The notes under the pieces are model-generated. The model searched no databases, had not been told where the DNA came from, and saw nothing but the letters and a program-made list of their open reading frames with translations. Both the position numbers and the translations under genes were made by a program. From a bacterium (GTDB lineage Bacteria; Planctomycetota; Planctomycetia; Planctomycetales; Planctomycetaceae), in contig WGMU01000098.1 in assembly GCA_016124895.1 (NCBI GenBank), forward strand, positions 1 through 64,000: 64,000 nucleotides of DNA, in the 5' to 3' direction. Positions 41,615 through 49,966 of this stretch are shown piece after piece (positions within the stretch are counted from its first letter, which is position 1; each line of letters starts with the position of its first letter).

Positions 41615-43030
41615 TCAGCCAACTGAACCTTCCATCTGCAGCTCGATCAGGCGGTTCATTTCGACGGCGTACTCCATCGGCAGTTCTTTAACGAGCGGCT
41701 CGATGAAGCCCGTGACGATCATCGACGACGCTTCGGCTTCACTCAGGCCCCGGCTCATCAGATAGAAGAGCTGCTCTTCGGCGATCTTCGACACCGAGGC
41801 CTCGTGTTCGATCGTGACGTCGTCTTCTTCGACTTCGATATACGGGTACGTGTCGCTGCGGCTTTGCGGATCGAGGATCAGTGCGTCGCAGACGACGTTC
41901 GTTTTGCAGTTCGTCGCGCCTTTGACAACCTTTGCCAGACCGCGGTAGCTCGAACGCCCGCCGCCTTTCGAGATGCTCTTAGAAATGACCCGGCTCGACG
42001 TGTGCGGAGCACAGTGAACCATCTTGGCGCCGGCGTCCTGATGCTGGCCGTGATTCGCAAACGCGATCGACAGGGTCTCGCCGCGAGCCCCCGGCTCCAT
42101 CAGATAAATCGCCGGATACTTCATGGTGATTTTCGAGCCGAGGTTACCGTCGACCCACTCCATCAGCGAATCGCCGTACGCCATCGCCCGCTTGGTCACG
42201 AGGTTGTAGACGTTGTTCGCCCAGTTCTGGATCGTCGTGTAGCGGAAGCGTCCGCCGCGTTTAACGATGATCTCGACGACTGCCGAGTGCAGACTGTCAG
42301 CACTCCAGGTCGGAGCCGTGCAGCCCTCGACGTAATGCGCCGAAGCGCCCTCGTCGACGATGATCAGCGTCCGCTCGAACTGGCCCATATTCTCCGAATT
42401 GATGCGGAAGTAGGCCTGCAGCGGGAACTCGATATGCACGCCCGGCGGCACGTAAATAAACGATCCGCCGGACCAGACGGCCGAGTTCAACGCCGCGAAC
42501 TTGTTATCTGCAGGCGGGATGACCGTCGCGAAGTATTCGCGGAAGATCTCCGAATGCTCACGCAGAGCTGAGTCCGTATCTGTGAACAGAACGCCCTTCT
42601 CGGCGAGGTCTTCCTGCAGCGAGCCATAAACCACTTCCGACTCGTACTGCGCCTTCACGCCAGCGAGATACTTTTTCTCGGCTTCCGGGATGCCCAGTCG
42701 GTCGTAGGTCCGGCGAATGTCTTCCGGGACGTCGTCCCAGCTTTGCTCCTGCCGGTCGGACGCCTTCATGTAGTAATAGATATCCTGGAAGTCGATCTGA
42801 TCGAGATCGCCGCCCCAGTGCGGCATCGGCTTCGCGAAAAACATGTCCAGCGACTTCAGGCGGAACTCGGTCATCCATTCCGGTTCCTGCTTCATCTCTG
42901 AAATCTGTCGCACAATCTCGTGGTCGAGCCCCTTGCGACTTTTGAAGGAGTAGAAGTCAGTCGGATCGTGAAACCCGTACTGGTACTCGCCGATGTCCGG
43001 TTCAGCTTTGATCGGGATGTCTGTTGACAT
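41615..43030 (-). CDS. sufB: Fe-S cluster assembly protein SufB
   Basis: The protein is 471 residues from ATG 43030 (GGAG upstream), a normal length. Family segments include [87 protein letters not shown], and the core [27 protein letters not shown]. It is the main scaffold subunit of SufBC2D. It lies 125 bases after sufC. No sufS cysteine desulfurase or sufU/sufE sulfur carrier is encoded in the window, so sulfur must come from an unlinked gene. Confidence 0.95.
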   Translation of the reverse strand: MSTDIPIKAEPDIGEYQYGFHDPTDFYSFKSRKGLDHEIVRQISEMKQEPEWMTEFRLKSLDMFFAKPMPHWGGDLDQIDFQDIYYYMKASDRQEQSWDDVPEDIRRTYDRLGIPEAEKKYLAGVKAQYESEVVYGSLQEDLAEKGVLFTDTDSALREHSEIFREYFATVIPPADNKFAALNSAVWSGGSFIYVPPGVHIEFPLQAYFRINSENMGQFERTLIIVDEGASAHYVEGCTAPTWSADSLHSAVVEIIVKRGGRFRYTTIQNWANNVYNLVTKRAMAYGDSLMEWVDGNLGSKITMKYPAIYLMEPGARGETLSIAFANHGQHQDAGAKMVHCAPHTSSRVISKSISKGGGRSSYRGLAKVVKGATNCKTNVVCDALILDPQSRSDTYPYIEVEEDDVTIEHEASVSKIAEEQLFYLMSRGLSEAEASSMIVTGFIEPLVKELPMEYAVEMNRLIELQMEGSVG

Positions 43031-43155
43031 GGCAGAACTCCGCGTGCTTGAAAGGTCCGCGACATTGCGCCGCGCGACTGTTCGATCGTTCGTTCCGATT
43101 CGGCCCGCCTCGCTTCGAGCAAGCCGAACCAAACGCTTTTCAATACGAATTCGAC

Positions 43156-43974
43156 TTAGACGGTAGCGAGTGTTTCTTCCCGCTCGGCCTGTTCTTCTGC
43201 CGCTTCCGCCGGGTGTCGTTCGCGAACCGTTGTGTAACCGTTGGCGTGCAGTTCGTGAGCCAGGCTCGCGTCGCCAGTTTCGACGATCCGGCCAGCCAGC
43301 ATCACGTGGGTAAACTGCGGACGATTGAACTCCAGTAGCCGCTCATGGTGAGTGATGATCAGGACGCCCGTTTCTGGACCCGCCAGGCTGCTGAGCCCTT
43401 CGCTGACGACCTTGACGGCGTCGCTGTCGAGGCCGCTGTCCGTTTCGTCGAGGATCGCAAACTTCGGCTTCAGCATGGCCATCTGCAGGATCTCCATGCG
43501 CTTCTTTTCGCCGCCGGAGAATCCGTCATTCAGATACCGGCGGGCGAACTCAGGATCCATGCCGAGTTCGTTCATGCGACCTCGCAGTTCCTGTCGGAAC
43601 TCACGCATCGGCATCAGGTTCTCGCCCTCTTTGCGATCGGGGTCGCGGCGGTTCGTGACCGCGTGTCGCAGGAAGTCGGCAACACGGACGCCGGGAATCG
43701 TGACCGGGTACTGAAAGGCGAGGAACATCCCGAGACGGGCTCGCTCATTTGCGTCCAGCTCGTTGAGCGACGCACCGTCGATCTCAATGTCGCCGCCGGT
43801 GATCTCGTACTTCGGATGCCCGGCCAGGGCGTAAGCGAGCGTGCTTTTGCCGGACCCGTTCGGCCCCATCAGAGCGTGAATCTCGCCCTGTTTGACCTCA
43901 AGGTTGACGCCCTTGAGGATCGGTTTGCCGTCGACTGCAATGTGCAGGTCGGTAATCTTCAGAATGCTGGACAT
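43156..43974 (-). CDS. sufC: Fe-S cluster assembly ATPase SufC
   Basis: A 272-residue ABC-type ATPase. Walker A is GPNGSGKST, the signature [16 protein letters not shown], Walker [17 protein letters not shown], then [10 protein letters not shown]. It also carries LFLAFQYP-type sequence ([15 protein letters not shown]). It powers the SufBC2D scaffold. Compared with typical SufC (about 248 residues) it has an acidic, Ala/Glu-rich extension ([17 protein letters not shown]) at its end. It is first of the suf genes proper, downstream of nuoB by 192 bases. Confidence 0.95.
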   Translation of the reverse strand: MSSILKITDLHIAVDGKPILKGVNLEVKQGEIHALMGPNGSGKSTLAYALAGHPKYEITGGDIEIDGASLNELDANERARLGMFLAFQYPVTIPGVRVADFLRHAVTNRRDPDRKEGENLMPMREFRQELRGRMNELGMDPEFARRYLNDGFSGGEKKRMEILQMAMLKPKFAILDETDSGLDSDAVKVVSEGLSSLAGPETGVLIITHHERLLEFNRPQFTHVMLAGRIVETGDASLAHELHANGYTTVRERHPAEAAEEQAEREETLATV

Positions 43975-44166
43975 ACTTGGTCACTGCCTGTTAACAGAAC
44001 CGGCAGACACCGACGTCCGCGCGTCGCAATGATCGCGCGGGCGAACGGGCCGCCTGCATGGCGAACAGTACAATGGCTGCGGTCGTCCGTGACGATCAGC
44101 CATCACTTATGAAACAAGGCTTCTGGTTGCCGCTGGACACGGCAGAAGTCGGAGCTGTTGAGGGGC

Positions 44167-44727
44167 TCAGACTTCGAGGGTGTGAGAAATCGCCGGTACA
44201 GCGGCCATTCCCTGATGGTGCGGGACGGGCGTCACTTCCCGAGCGCTGCGTCCCAGTTTGCGGGCGCGAATCTTGTCCTGGATTCGCATGATGCCTTCGA
44301 GGAGTGCTTCCGGACGTGGCGGACAGCCGGGCACGTAAACATCGACCGGCACAACCAGATCGACGCCCTTGACGACGTGATAGCCGTGCTTGAAGTACGG
44401 GCCGCCGCCGACGGTACAGGCACCCATCGCGATCACGTATTTCGGATCGGGCATCTGCTCGTACAGGCGACGTACGCGGCTGGCCATTTTGAACGTCACC
44501 GTCCCGGCGACAATCATCAGGTCAGCCTGACGCGGGCTGGCCCGAAACGCCCCGGCACCAAAGCGGTCCAGGTCGTACCGGCTGGCACCAGTCGCCATCA
44601 TTTCAATGGCGCAGCAGGCGAGACCGAAGGTCATCGGCCAGACGCTTGATTCCTTGGCCCAGTTCATCGCCTGTTCCAGCGTGGACAGGACCACGTTTTC
44701 CTCAAATCGTCCTTCAATCCAGGTCAT
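44167..44727 (-). CDS. nuoB: NADH-quinone oxidoreductase subunit B (NuoB), 4Fe-4S N2 subunit
   Basis: A 186-residue protein. All four ligands of cluster N2 are present: C38-C39 ([10 protein letters not shown]), C104 (MGACTVGGG) and C135 (VPGCPP). [22 protein letters not shown] is conserved. NuoB carries the last cluster before quinone in complex I. Here it stands alone, without nuoA, nuoC or nuoD, between the SufR-like regulator (156 bases upstream) and sufC (192 bases downstream). It may be the sole nuoB of the organism placed under suf control or a paralogue; the window cannot tell. Confidence 0.95.
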   Translation of the reverse strand: MTWIEGRFEENVVLSTLEQAMNWAKESSVWPMTFGLACCAIEMMATGASRYDLDRFGAGAFRASPRQADLMIVAGTVTFKMASRVRRLYEQMPDPKYVIAMGACTVGGGPYFKHGYHVVKGVDLVVPVDVYVPGCPPRPEALLEGIMRIQDKIRARKLGRSAREVTPVPHHQGMAAVPAISHTLEV

Positions 44728-44765
44728 CTCTTTTCACCTGTTTCAACAAATCCAGAAGCCTTATT

Positions 44766-44782
44766 TCACTGCTCAGCAGTGA
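44766..44782. promoter_or_regulatory. Perfect 17-bp palindrome upstream of nuoB
   Basis: TCACTGCT-C-AGCAGTGA has eight paired bases on each side of a single centre base, 39 bases upstream of the nuoB start. It looks like an operator, not a hairpin. Confidence 0.5.
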
Positions 44783-44883
44783 CTGGCGGAAACCTTAGCG
44801 GTTGCCGCGCAGCCTGGAAACAAATCAGTCCTCTGGATTCAGGGGATTCCAGTTGCTGCCACTTCGATTTCCGCGGGCGGGAA

Positions 44884-45540
44884 TCACGACTGGCCAGCGC
44901 CCGGAGTGGTTCCTTCCACGGTTTCTCGGACATGAAACTCACAGTGCGCGTGCCCGTCGAGGCAGCACTGAGCCAGCTCGACGTCCGCTTTCAAAATGCG
45001 GCTGAAGACGTCTGCTTCCATCTCACAGATCGACGGATCGACCGCCGCCAGATCCTGATAGGGGCAGTTGTGCTCACGAAGGACCGGCAGGCTGCCGTCG
45101 ACTGCGCAGCCAACGTCGTACCCATGACTCTCCAGCTCGTCAGTAAGCTGCCTCACTCGGTCGTCCAGACTTCCGCCTGAATCAACGCGGCTGAACCGGC
45201 GAACGAATTCGTCACGAATCAAAGAGAATACGGACCGCTTTGCTGACTCGTCTTCAATCTGATGAATTGAGCGCCACAAAATGAGGGCCAGATCGCGATA
45301 ATTCTCGCCCAGGTGTCGCAAGCCAGCGTCACTGACCCGGTAAACATGATGCGGCCGACCTCGACCCGCCCGGACGACTTCGCGAATCACAAGCCCCTGG
45401 CCTTCCAGTCGCGTCAAACGCTGTCGGACAGCCGTCGCCGTGACCCCGACATCGTCACAGATCTCCTGAATCGTCCCCCCGCAGAGCCGGTGGAGCTGCT
45501 CCAGAAACTTCTGATCATTTTTGTCAATTGTGACACGCAT
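44884..45540 (-). CDS. sufR: SufR-like Fe-S cluster transcriptional regulator
   Basis: A 218-residue protein from ATG 45540. The N-terminal winged helix-turn-helix (TIQEICDDVGVTATAVRQRLTRLEGQGLV) is of the DeoR/ArsR-like type of SufR, followed by a helical middle. The C-terminal half contains C159-x12-C172 and the CC-x6-C group (C192, C193, C200), the cysteines that in cyanobacterial and mycobacterial SufR bind a 4Fe-4S cluster. SufR represses the suf operon when its cluster is intact. The gene sits first in the block, upstream of nuoB and sufC, as expected for autoregulation. An inverted repeat at 45608-45640 is the candidate site. Confidence 0.88.
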   Translation of the reverse strand: MRVTIDKNDQKFLEQLHRLCGGTIQEICDDVGVTATAVRQRLTRLEGQGLVIREVVRAGRGRPHHVYRVSDAGLRHLGENYRDLALILWRSIHQIEDESAKRSVFSLIRDEFVRRFSRVDSGGSLDDRVRQLTDELESHGYDVGCAVDGSLPVLREHNCPYQDLAAVDPSICEMEADVFSRILKADVELAQCCLDGHAHCEFHVRETVEGTTPGAGQS

Positions 45541-45607
45541 CAGACAACCTGTGAGGCTGGTCAAAGCGACCACGTTCAATCACTCGGATGCTAGGACGAC
45601 CGCACAT

Positions 45608-45640
45608 TTTTCGCAACTAAAACTGATTAAATTGCGAAAA
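45608..45640. promoter_or_regulatory. Inverted repeat upstream of sufR, candidate SufR operator
   Basis: TTTTCGCAA (45608-45616) and TTGCGAAAA (45632-45640) are perfect inverted copies with a 15-base AT-rich spacer, 68 bases upstream of the sufR start. The position fits an autoregulatory operator; the sequence is not the cyanobacterial CAAC-N6-GTTG site. Confidence 0.5.
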
Positions 45641-45687
45641 TACCTGTCGAGCGGGCCTGTGTCGAGCGGAACAGGGCTGCACTCTGT

Positions 45688-46098
45688 TCAGTCGCGAGTC
45701 TGAATGAAGAGGGCTTTTTTCTCGCCAGGAAGTGTGAAGTCAAAGCCGCAACTGCGGAAGAAGTCTTCAGATGACGTGATGGCCATCACTTCCAGAACGT
45801 TGAGTTCCCTTGCCCGGTCGACGCAAATGCGGACCAGTTCGCGGCCGATCCCGGTTCCCTGCAGCCGCGGAGCGACGGCAAGGCTGCGGATTTCACTGAG
45901 CTTTCGCGAGTAAACTTCCAGCGCTGCAAACCCCACGATCTCACCGTCGATTTCCGCGAGAAATCCGTTGCGCACCAGCTCTTCCAGCTCGTCCCGTGTT
46001 CGGGGCAACAGCTTGCCTGCGGCGACGAATGGCTCGATGAACTCAGCAAGCTGATCGAGATCGTGAAAATCAACGTGACGATAAATGATGTCCGGCAT
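45688..46098 (-). CDS. GNAT family N-acetyltransferase
   Basis: The protein is 136 residues from ATG 46098, of normal GNAT length. It shows AEIDGEIVGFAALEVY, then SEIRSLAVAPRLQGTGIGRELVRICVDRARELNV, with the acetyl-CoA loop R-x-x-G-x-G/A (LQGTGIG). FFRSCGFDF closes it. It resembles the N-acetylglutamate synthase-like (ArgA C-terminal) branch. The substrate cannot be fixed. It is transcribed toward sufR but a 147-base gap with the inverted repeat separates them. Confidence 0.85.
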   Translation of the reverse strand: MPDIIYRHVDFHDLDQLAEFIEPFVAAGKLLPRTRDELEELVRNGFLAEIDGEIVGFAALEVYSRKLSEIRSLAVAPRLQGTGIGRELVRICVDRARELNVLEVMAITSSEDFFRSCGFDFTLPGEKKALFIQTRD

Positions 46099-46232
46099 GG
46101 GGTTCGTCTCGGAGCGGCCGGGTGAAGTGAGATTGTCCCGGAAGAATAACGAGAGACACTTCAGTGGCGGGAGGCTTCTCAGGCACGCCACACTTCGAGT
46201 CTGCTCAAATCCTCCCCTGACAGAGTAGTTTC

Positions 46233-47879
46233 ATGTCGCGACTGGACGTCGACGTTGCCATTGCAGGAAGCGGGTTTGCCGGCAGCATTCTGGCGGCAAT
46301 CCTCCAGCGAAACGGCCTCCGTGTCGCCCTGATCGATCGAGCACGGCATCCGAGGTTTGCGATCGGCGAGTCCTCGACGCCGACCGCCAACCTGATTCTG
46401 CGGGACCTCGCCGACCGATACGACCTCGACTGGCTGCGACCACTCTCGCAGTATGGCACCTGGAAACAGAATTACCCGCATCTGACCAGCGGAATCAAAC
46501 GCGGCTTTGCCTACTTCTGGCACGAGCCGGCCCACGAATTCCTCCCAACGTCTGATCATCGAAGCGAACTGCTGGTCGCAGCCAGTTCGAGCGACGATGT
46601 CTCGGACACGCAGTGGCTGCGCAGTGAGGTTGACGCCTTTCTATTTGAGCGGGCTTGTGACGAGGGTGCCCGACCGTTCGAGTCGACAAAGATTGAATCG
46701 CTGACAGCACTCGCGTCCGGCTGGAAACTCGAATGTCATGCGCCGAACGGTACTGTCGAGATTCACTGCCGGTTTCTGGTCGACGGAACCGGAGCCGGCG
46801 GGCTGGTCAGTCGGCATCTGCAGATTCTCGATGACTCAACTCGGCTGCGGACGAACTCGCGAACGGTGTTTGGCCACTTCGCCGACGTTCCTCGCTGGTC
46901 GAGTCTGCTTAACAAAGTTTCCGAAACGACTGCCCCGGATGCGGTGGTCGACAGTGAAGGGACCAACCAGCAGGAAGAGGTCGGGAGTCTTTTTCGGCCG
47001 GCTGGCTTTCCATCGACGAACGGCCTGGGCCGAAAAAGACTCCCAACCCCCTGCGTTTCACCGATGCACGACCATCCATTCGACTCCGACCATTCCGCAC
47101 TGCATCACCTGTTGCTGGACGGCTGGATGTGGTGGCTGCGTTTCGATAACGACGTCACGAGTGTCGGGCTCGTTGTGGATGGAGCATCGTCGCCGCCCGA
47201 TGGACAGACTGCCGCCGCTGAATTTGCCTCAGCCATCGAGCGAGTTCCGGATCTGAAGCGGGCGTTAAACGGTGCGAAGTTCGTCGCACCGTCGAGCGGG
47301 CTTGTGCGAACCGGCCGGCTGCAACGACTCGCGACCCGGATCGCGGGACCGGACTGGGCCATGCTGCCACACACCGCCGGGTTTATCGATCCACTGCACA
47401 GTTCGGGGATCGCTCATTCGCTGAGCGGCGTTGAACGGCTCGCCGGAATCCTGATCCGCAATCTGCCGCGTGGCAGCGACAGACTCGAAGTCGAACTGCG
47501 TCATTACTCGAACACCGTTCGTGCCGAACTGCTGCTGATCGACCGCCTGGCCAGCGGCTGCTACTCGGCCTTGAGGCAGCGCAGCTTCCGGAAGTTCGTC
47601 GCCTGGTCGATGTGCTACTTCGCAGCGGCGACGAGCTGGGAAAGGCGACGCGTTGAGAACGTCGACGAGCGAGCGGCTTTGTTCCTTGCCGACGATCCTG
47701 CGTTCATTCAGACGATCGAGTCTCTGCAGCCGTGGCTCGAAACTCAAACCGACGCCGTGTTCGCGCAGCTCTGCGAAGAAGGCCTTGCTCCGTTCAATCA
47801 TGTCGGCCTGTTTCACCCGCCGGTTCCGAACATGTATGCGCGGACGGCGGTTCCGGATTCCAACCCGAATCCAGTCTGA
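46233..47879 (+). CDS. FAD-dependent halogenase/oxidoreductase-like protein with palindrome-encoded insert
   Basis: This 548-residue flavoprotein begins with VDVAIAGSGFAGSILAAILQRNG (FAD-binding G-x-G-x-x-G), and has RHPRFAIGESSTPTANLIL. The block GWMWWLRFDNDVTSVGL resembles the W-x-W-x-I motif of flavin-dependent halogenases. GFIDPLHSSGIAHSLSGVERLA fits their later FAD-binding segment. Residues 251-271 are encoded by a perfect inverted repeat (46983-47044) and read as an abrupt low-complexity stretch, probably an insertion tolerated in a loop. The reaction could be halogenation or a related oxidation; the substrate is unknown. It diverges from the GNAT gene. Confidence 0.82.
   Translation: MSRLDVDVAIAGSGFAGSILAAILQRNGLRVALIDRARHPRFAIGESSTPTANLILRDLADRYDLDWLRPLSQYGTWKQNYPHLTSGIKRGFAYFWHEPAHEFLPTSDHRSELLVAASSSDDVSDTQWLRSEVDAFLFERACDEGARPFESTKIESLTALASGWKLECHAPNGTVEIHCRFLVDGTGAGGLVSRHLQILDDSTRLRTNSRTVFGHFADVPRWSSLLNKVSETTAPDAVVDSEGTNQQEEVGSLFRPAGFPSTNGLGRKRLPTPCVSPMHDHPFDSDHSALHHLLLDGWMWWLRFDNDVTSVGLVVDGASSPPDGQTAAAEFASAIERVPDLKRALNGAKFVAPSSGLVRTGRLQRLATRIAGPDWAMLPHTAGFIDPLHSSGIAHSLSGVERLAGILIRNLPRGSDRLEVELRHYSNTVRAELLLIDRLASGCYSALRQRSFRKFVAWSMCYFAAATSWERRRVENVDERAALFLADDPAFIQTIESLQPWLETQTDAVFAQLCEEGLAPFNHVGLFHPPVPNMYARTAVPDSNPNPV
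46983..47044. repeat. Perfect 17-bp inverted repeat inside the halogenase-like gene
   Basis: GGGAGTCTTTTTCGGCC (46983-46999) and its exact complement (47028-47044) flank 28 bases. The element is in frame and adds no stop codon. Confidence 0.92.
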
Positions 47880-47961
47880 CGTCGCCACGATTGGCGATTC
47901 GCTGCCCAACTGTTGATACTTCGCGCATCGCATCGTCAAACCTCAGCCTGGAGATCGAACC

Positions 47962-49356
47962 ATGCGCCTCCTCGTCACTCTGCTGCTCGTCAGCGTTCTG
48001 TCCAGCCCCGCCACCGCTCAATGGGAACGTACTCGCGAGCAGATTCCCAATCTCGATTCGCTTCCCGACCGGACGGCCGAACTGCAGAAGACGATCGACG
48101 ACCAGCACGGCAGCCTGCTGCTGGTCGAGCCGGTTTACCGGATCACGAAAACGCTCGAAGTCGACCTCGCAAAACACGGTGCGATGGCGATCAAGGCGAT
48201 TGGAGGCACGACGGTTGTCATGGACGGCCCTGGCCCGGCGATCCGACTCAAAGGAACTCACCAGGGCACTGCATCGCCGAAGTCGTTCAAACCGGCGACC
48301 TGGAACGAACGGATGCCGATTCTGACTGGCTTCGAGATTCTCGGTGCGCACGCCGAAGCGAGCGGCATCGAGCTGTACCAGACGGTCGGAGCGATCGTCG
48401 AACGCGTGTCCGTCCGCTGGTGCGTCCACGGAATTCATCTGGTTGAACGAAATCGCAACGTTGTCGTCTCGAACACGCACCTGTATGAGAACTCCGGCGT
48501 TGGTCTGTATCTGGACGACCTCAGTCTGCACCAGATCAATGTCTGTAACTCACACATCTCGTACAACCGAGCCGGCGGCATCGTCGTTCGCGACGGCAAC
48601 GTGCGTAATCTGCAGGTCACCGGCTGTGACATCGAAGGCAACATGCCCGACGACGAAACCGAAACGAAGGCGGCGAACATTCTGATCGACCTGACGGGCT
48701 CGCCCGATGACAAGTCGAAGTCGGTCGCCGAAGTCGCGATCACCGGCTGCACGATTCAGCACTCGGCGAATTACTCGGGTTCGGAAGACAAGACCGTCGC
48801 TCCCGGAGGGGCAAATATCCGGCTGGCCGGTAAAGAGATCTATCCAATTGACTCGGTCGCGATCACCGGCAACGTACTGAGCGACACGACAACGAACATT
48901 GACATCGCCTACGCCCATGATGTCGCGATCAGCTCGAACACGTTCTTCGCACCGAAGCCGAACAACCTGGTCGTGTCGAAGAGCCAGCGCGTTGTCGTCA
49001 GCGGAAACACCTTCAATCCTCGACAGTTTGAACGGCCGGGCACGATCAGGTTCACCGACTGCGACGACTGCATTCTGGCGAATTCGACGATTCACCAGTT
49101 CGACACCCCGGCTGGAGCGATCATCCTCGAACACTGCTCGGGTTTCTCGCTGATCGGTCTGGTCCTGACCGACTGCGGATCAGGCATTGTGCTGCAGAAG
49201 ACGTCGAACACAACGATCGCAAACTGCCGGGTTTCGCGGACAGGCCTCGGAGGCGCCGACGTTGCCATCGATTCCAGCAACGAGAAGATTCAACTGGTCG
49301 GCAACGGCTTTTCCGGCGAGGTGCGCGTTGACGAGAAGGCCATTGTCAAACCGTAG
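47962..49356 (+). CDS. Exported right-handed beta-helix protein
   Basis: A 464-residue protein with signal peptide (MRLLVTLLLVSVLSSPATAQ). Regular repeats of about 22 to 25 residues with N/D-rich turns fill residues 110-450 (GIHLVERNRNVVVSNTHLYENSGVGLYLDDLSLHQINVCNSHI, VRNLQVTGCDIEGN, VAITGNVLSDTTTNIDIAYAHDVAISSNTFF), a parallel beta-helix pattern as in pectate lyase-like and NosD-type proteins. No catalytic residues can be assigned with confidence. It probably binds or cleaves polysaccharide outside the cell. It is the only gene between the halogenase-like and MEKHLA genes, in the same direction. Confidence 0.85.
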   Translation: MRLLVTLLLVSVLSSPATAQWERTREQIPNLDSLPDRTAELQKTIDDQHGSLLLVEPVYRITKTLEVDLAKHGAMAIKAIGGTTVVMDGPGPAIRLKGTHQGTASPKSFKPATWNERMPILTGFEILGAHAEASGIELYQTVGAIVERVSVRWCVHGIHLVERNRNVVVSNTHLYENSGVGLYLDDLSLHQINVCNSHISYNRAGGIVVRDGNVRNLQVTGCDIEGNMPDDETETKAANILIDLTGSPDDKSKSVAEVAITGCTIQHSANYSGSEDKTVAPGGANIRLAGKEIYPIDSVAITGNVLSDTTTNIDIAYAHDVAISSNTFFAPKPNNLVVSKSQRVVVSGNTFNPRQFERPGTIRFTDCDDCILANSTIHQFDTPAGAIILEHCSGFSLIGLVLTDCGSGIVLQKTSNTTIANCRVSRTGLGGADVAIDSSNEKIQLVGNGFSGEVRVDEKAIVKP

Positions 49357-49386
49357 CTCTGCCTGCAAACGTCCAGGCAGTCACTC

Positions 49387-49452
49387 GGCGCAAAGGCGCA
49401 GAGTCGCGAAGAATCGCAGAGGCTTTGCGTTTCTTTGCGTCTTTGTGCTGCC
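49387..49452. repeat. GCAAAG-type leader hairpin
   Basis: Left arm ggcgcaaaggcgcagagtcg and right arm tttgcgtctttgtgctgcc form an imperfect stem, ending 46 bases before the MEKHLA start codon. Confidence 0.75.
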
Positions 49453-49498
49453 GTCAGTTCCTCCATCCCAACACGAATCCAGAAAACAATAGCCACCA

Positions 49499-49966
49499 AT
49501 GTCCGCATGGATCGAACATCACTGGGTCGAGCACTCGCAGATTCTGCTCAACTCATATGCACGCTGGGTCGGCGAGGAACTTGTTGACCGCGAAGGTGAC
49601 GTGGAAACTCAGGCGCGGCGGCTGTTTGAAGCTCCCTTTGTCGTCGTTTCGCACGGAACTCAGGCGGATCCGCTGCTGAACTACGCGAATCAGACGGCGC
49701 TCGATCTGTGGCAGGTCGATGTGCCGACGCTGCTGACCATGCCGTCACGCACAACCGCCGAACCGATGCACCGTGACGAACGAGCCCGATTGCTCGAACG
49801 CACGACGCGCGATGGTTATGTCGACGATTACCGCGGCATCCGCATTGCAAGTACCGGTCGGCAGTTCCTCATTGAACGCGCAACTGTCTGGAATCTGCTC
49901 GACAACGACGACCAGTACGTCGGGCAGGCAGCGACGTTTTCCGAGTGGAAGTTTCTCGATGACTGA
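49499..49966 (+). CDS. MEKHLA-domain (PAS-related) protein
   Basis: The 155-residue protein has no signal peptide. It consists mostly of a MEKHLA domain, a PAS-like fold first seen in plant HD-ZIP III proteins and common in bacteria: the helix LLNSYARWVGEEL, VVSHGTQADPLLNYANQTALDLW, PSRTTAEPMHRDERARLLERT, and the sheet YRGIRIASTGRQFLIERATVWNL, AATFSEWKFL. The ligand is unknown. Its stop overlaps the recG start by eight bases (ATGACTGA), implying translational coupling. The link to recG is unexplained. Confidence 0.85.
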   Translation: MSAWIEHHWVEHSQILLNSYARWVGEELVDREGDVETQARRLFEAPFVVVSHGTQADPLLNYANQTALDLWQVDVPTLLTMPSRTTAEPMHRDERARLLERTTRDGYVDDYRGIRIASTGRQFLIERATVWNLLDNDDQYVGQAATFSEWKFLDD

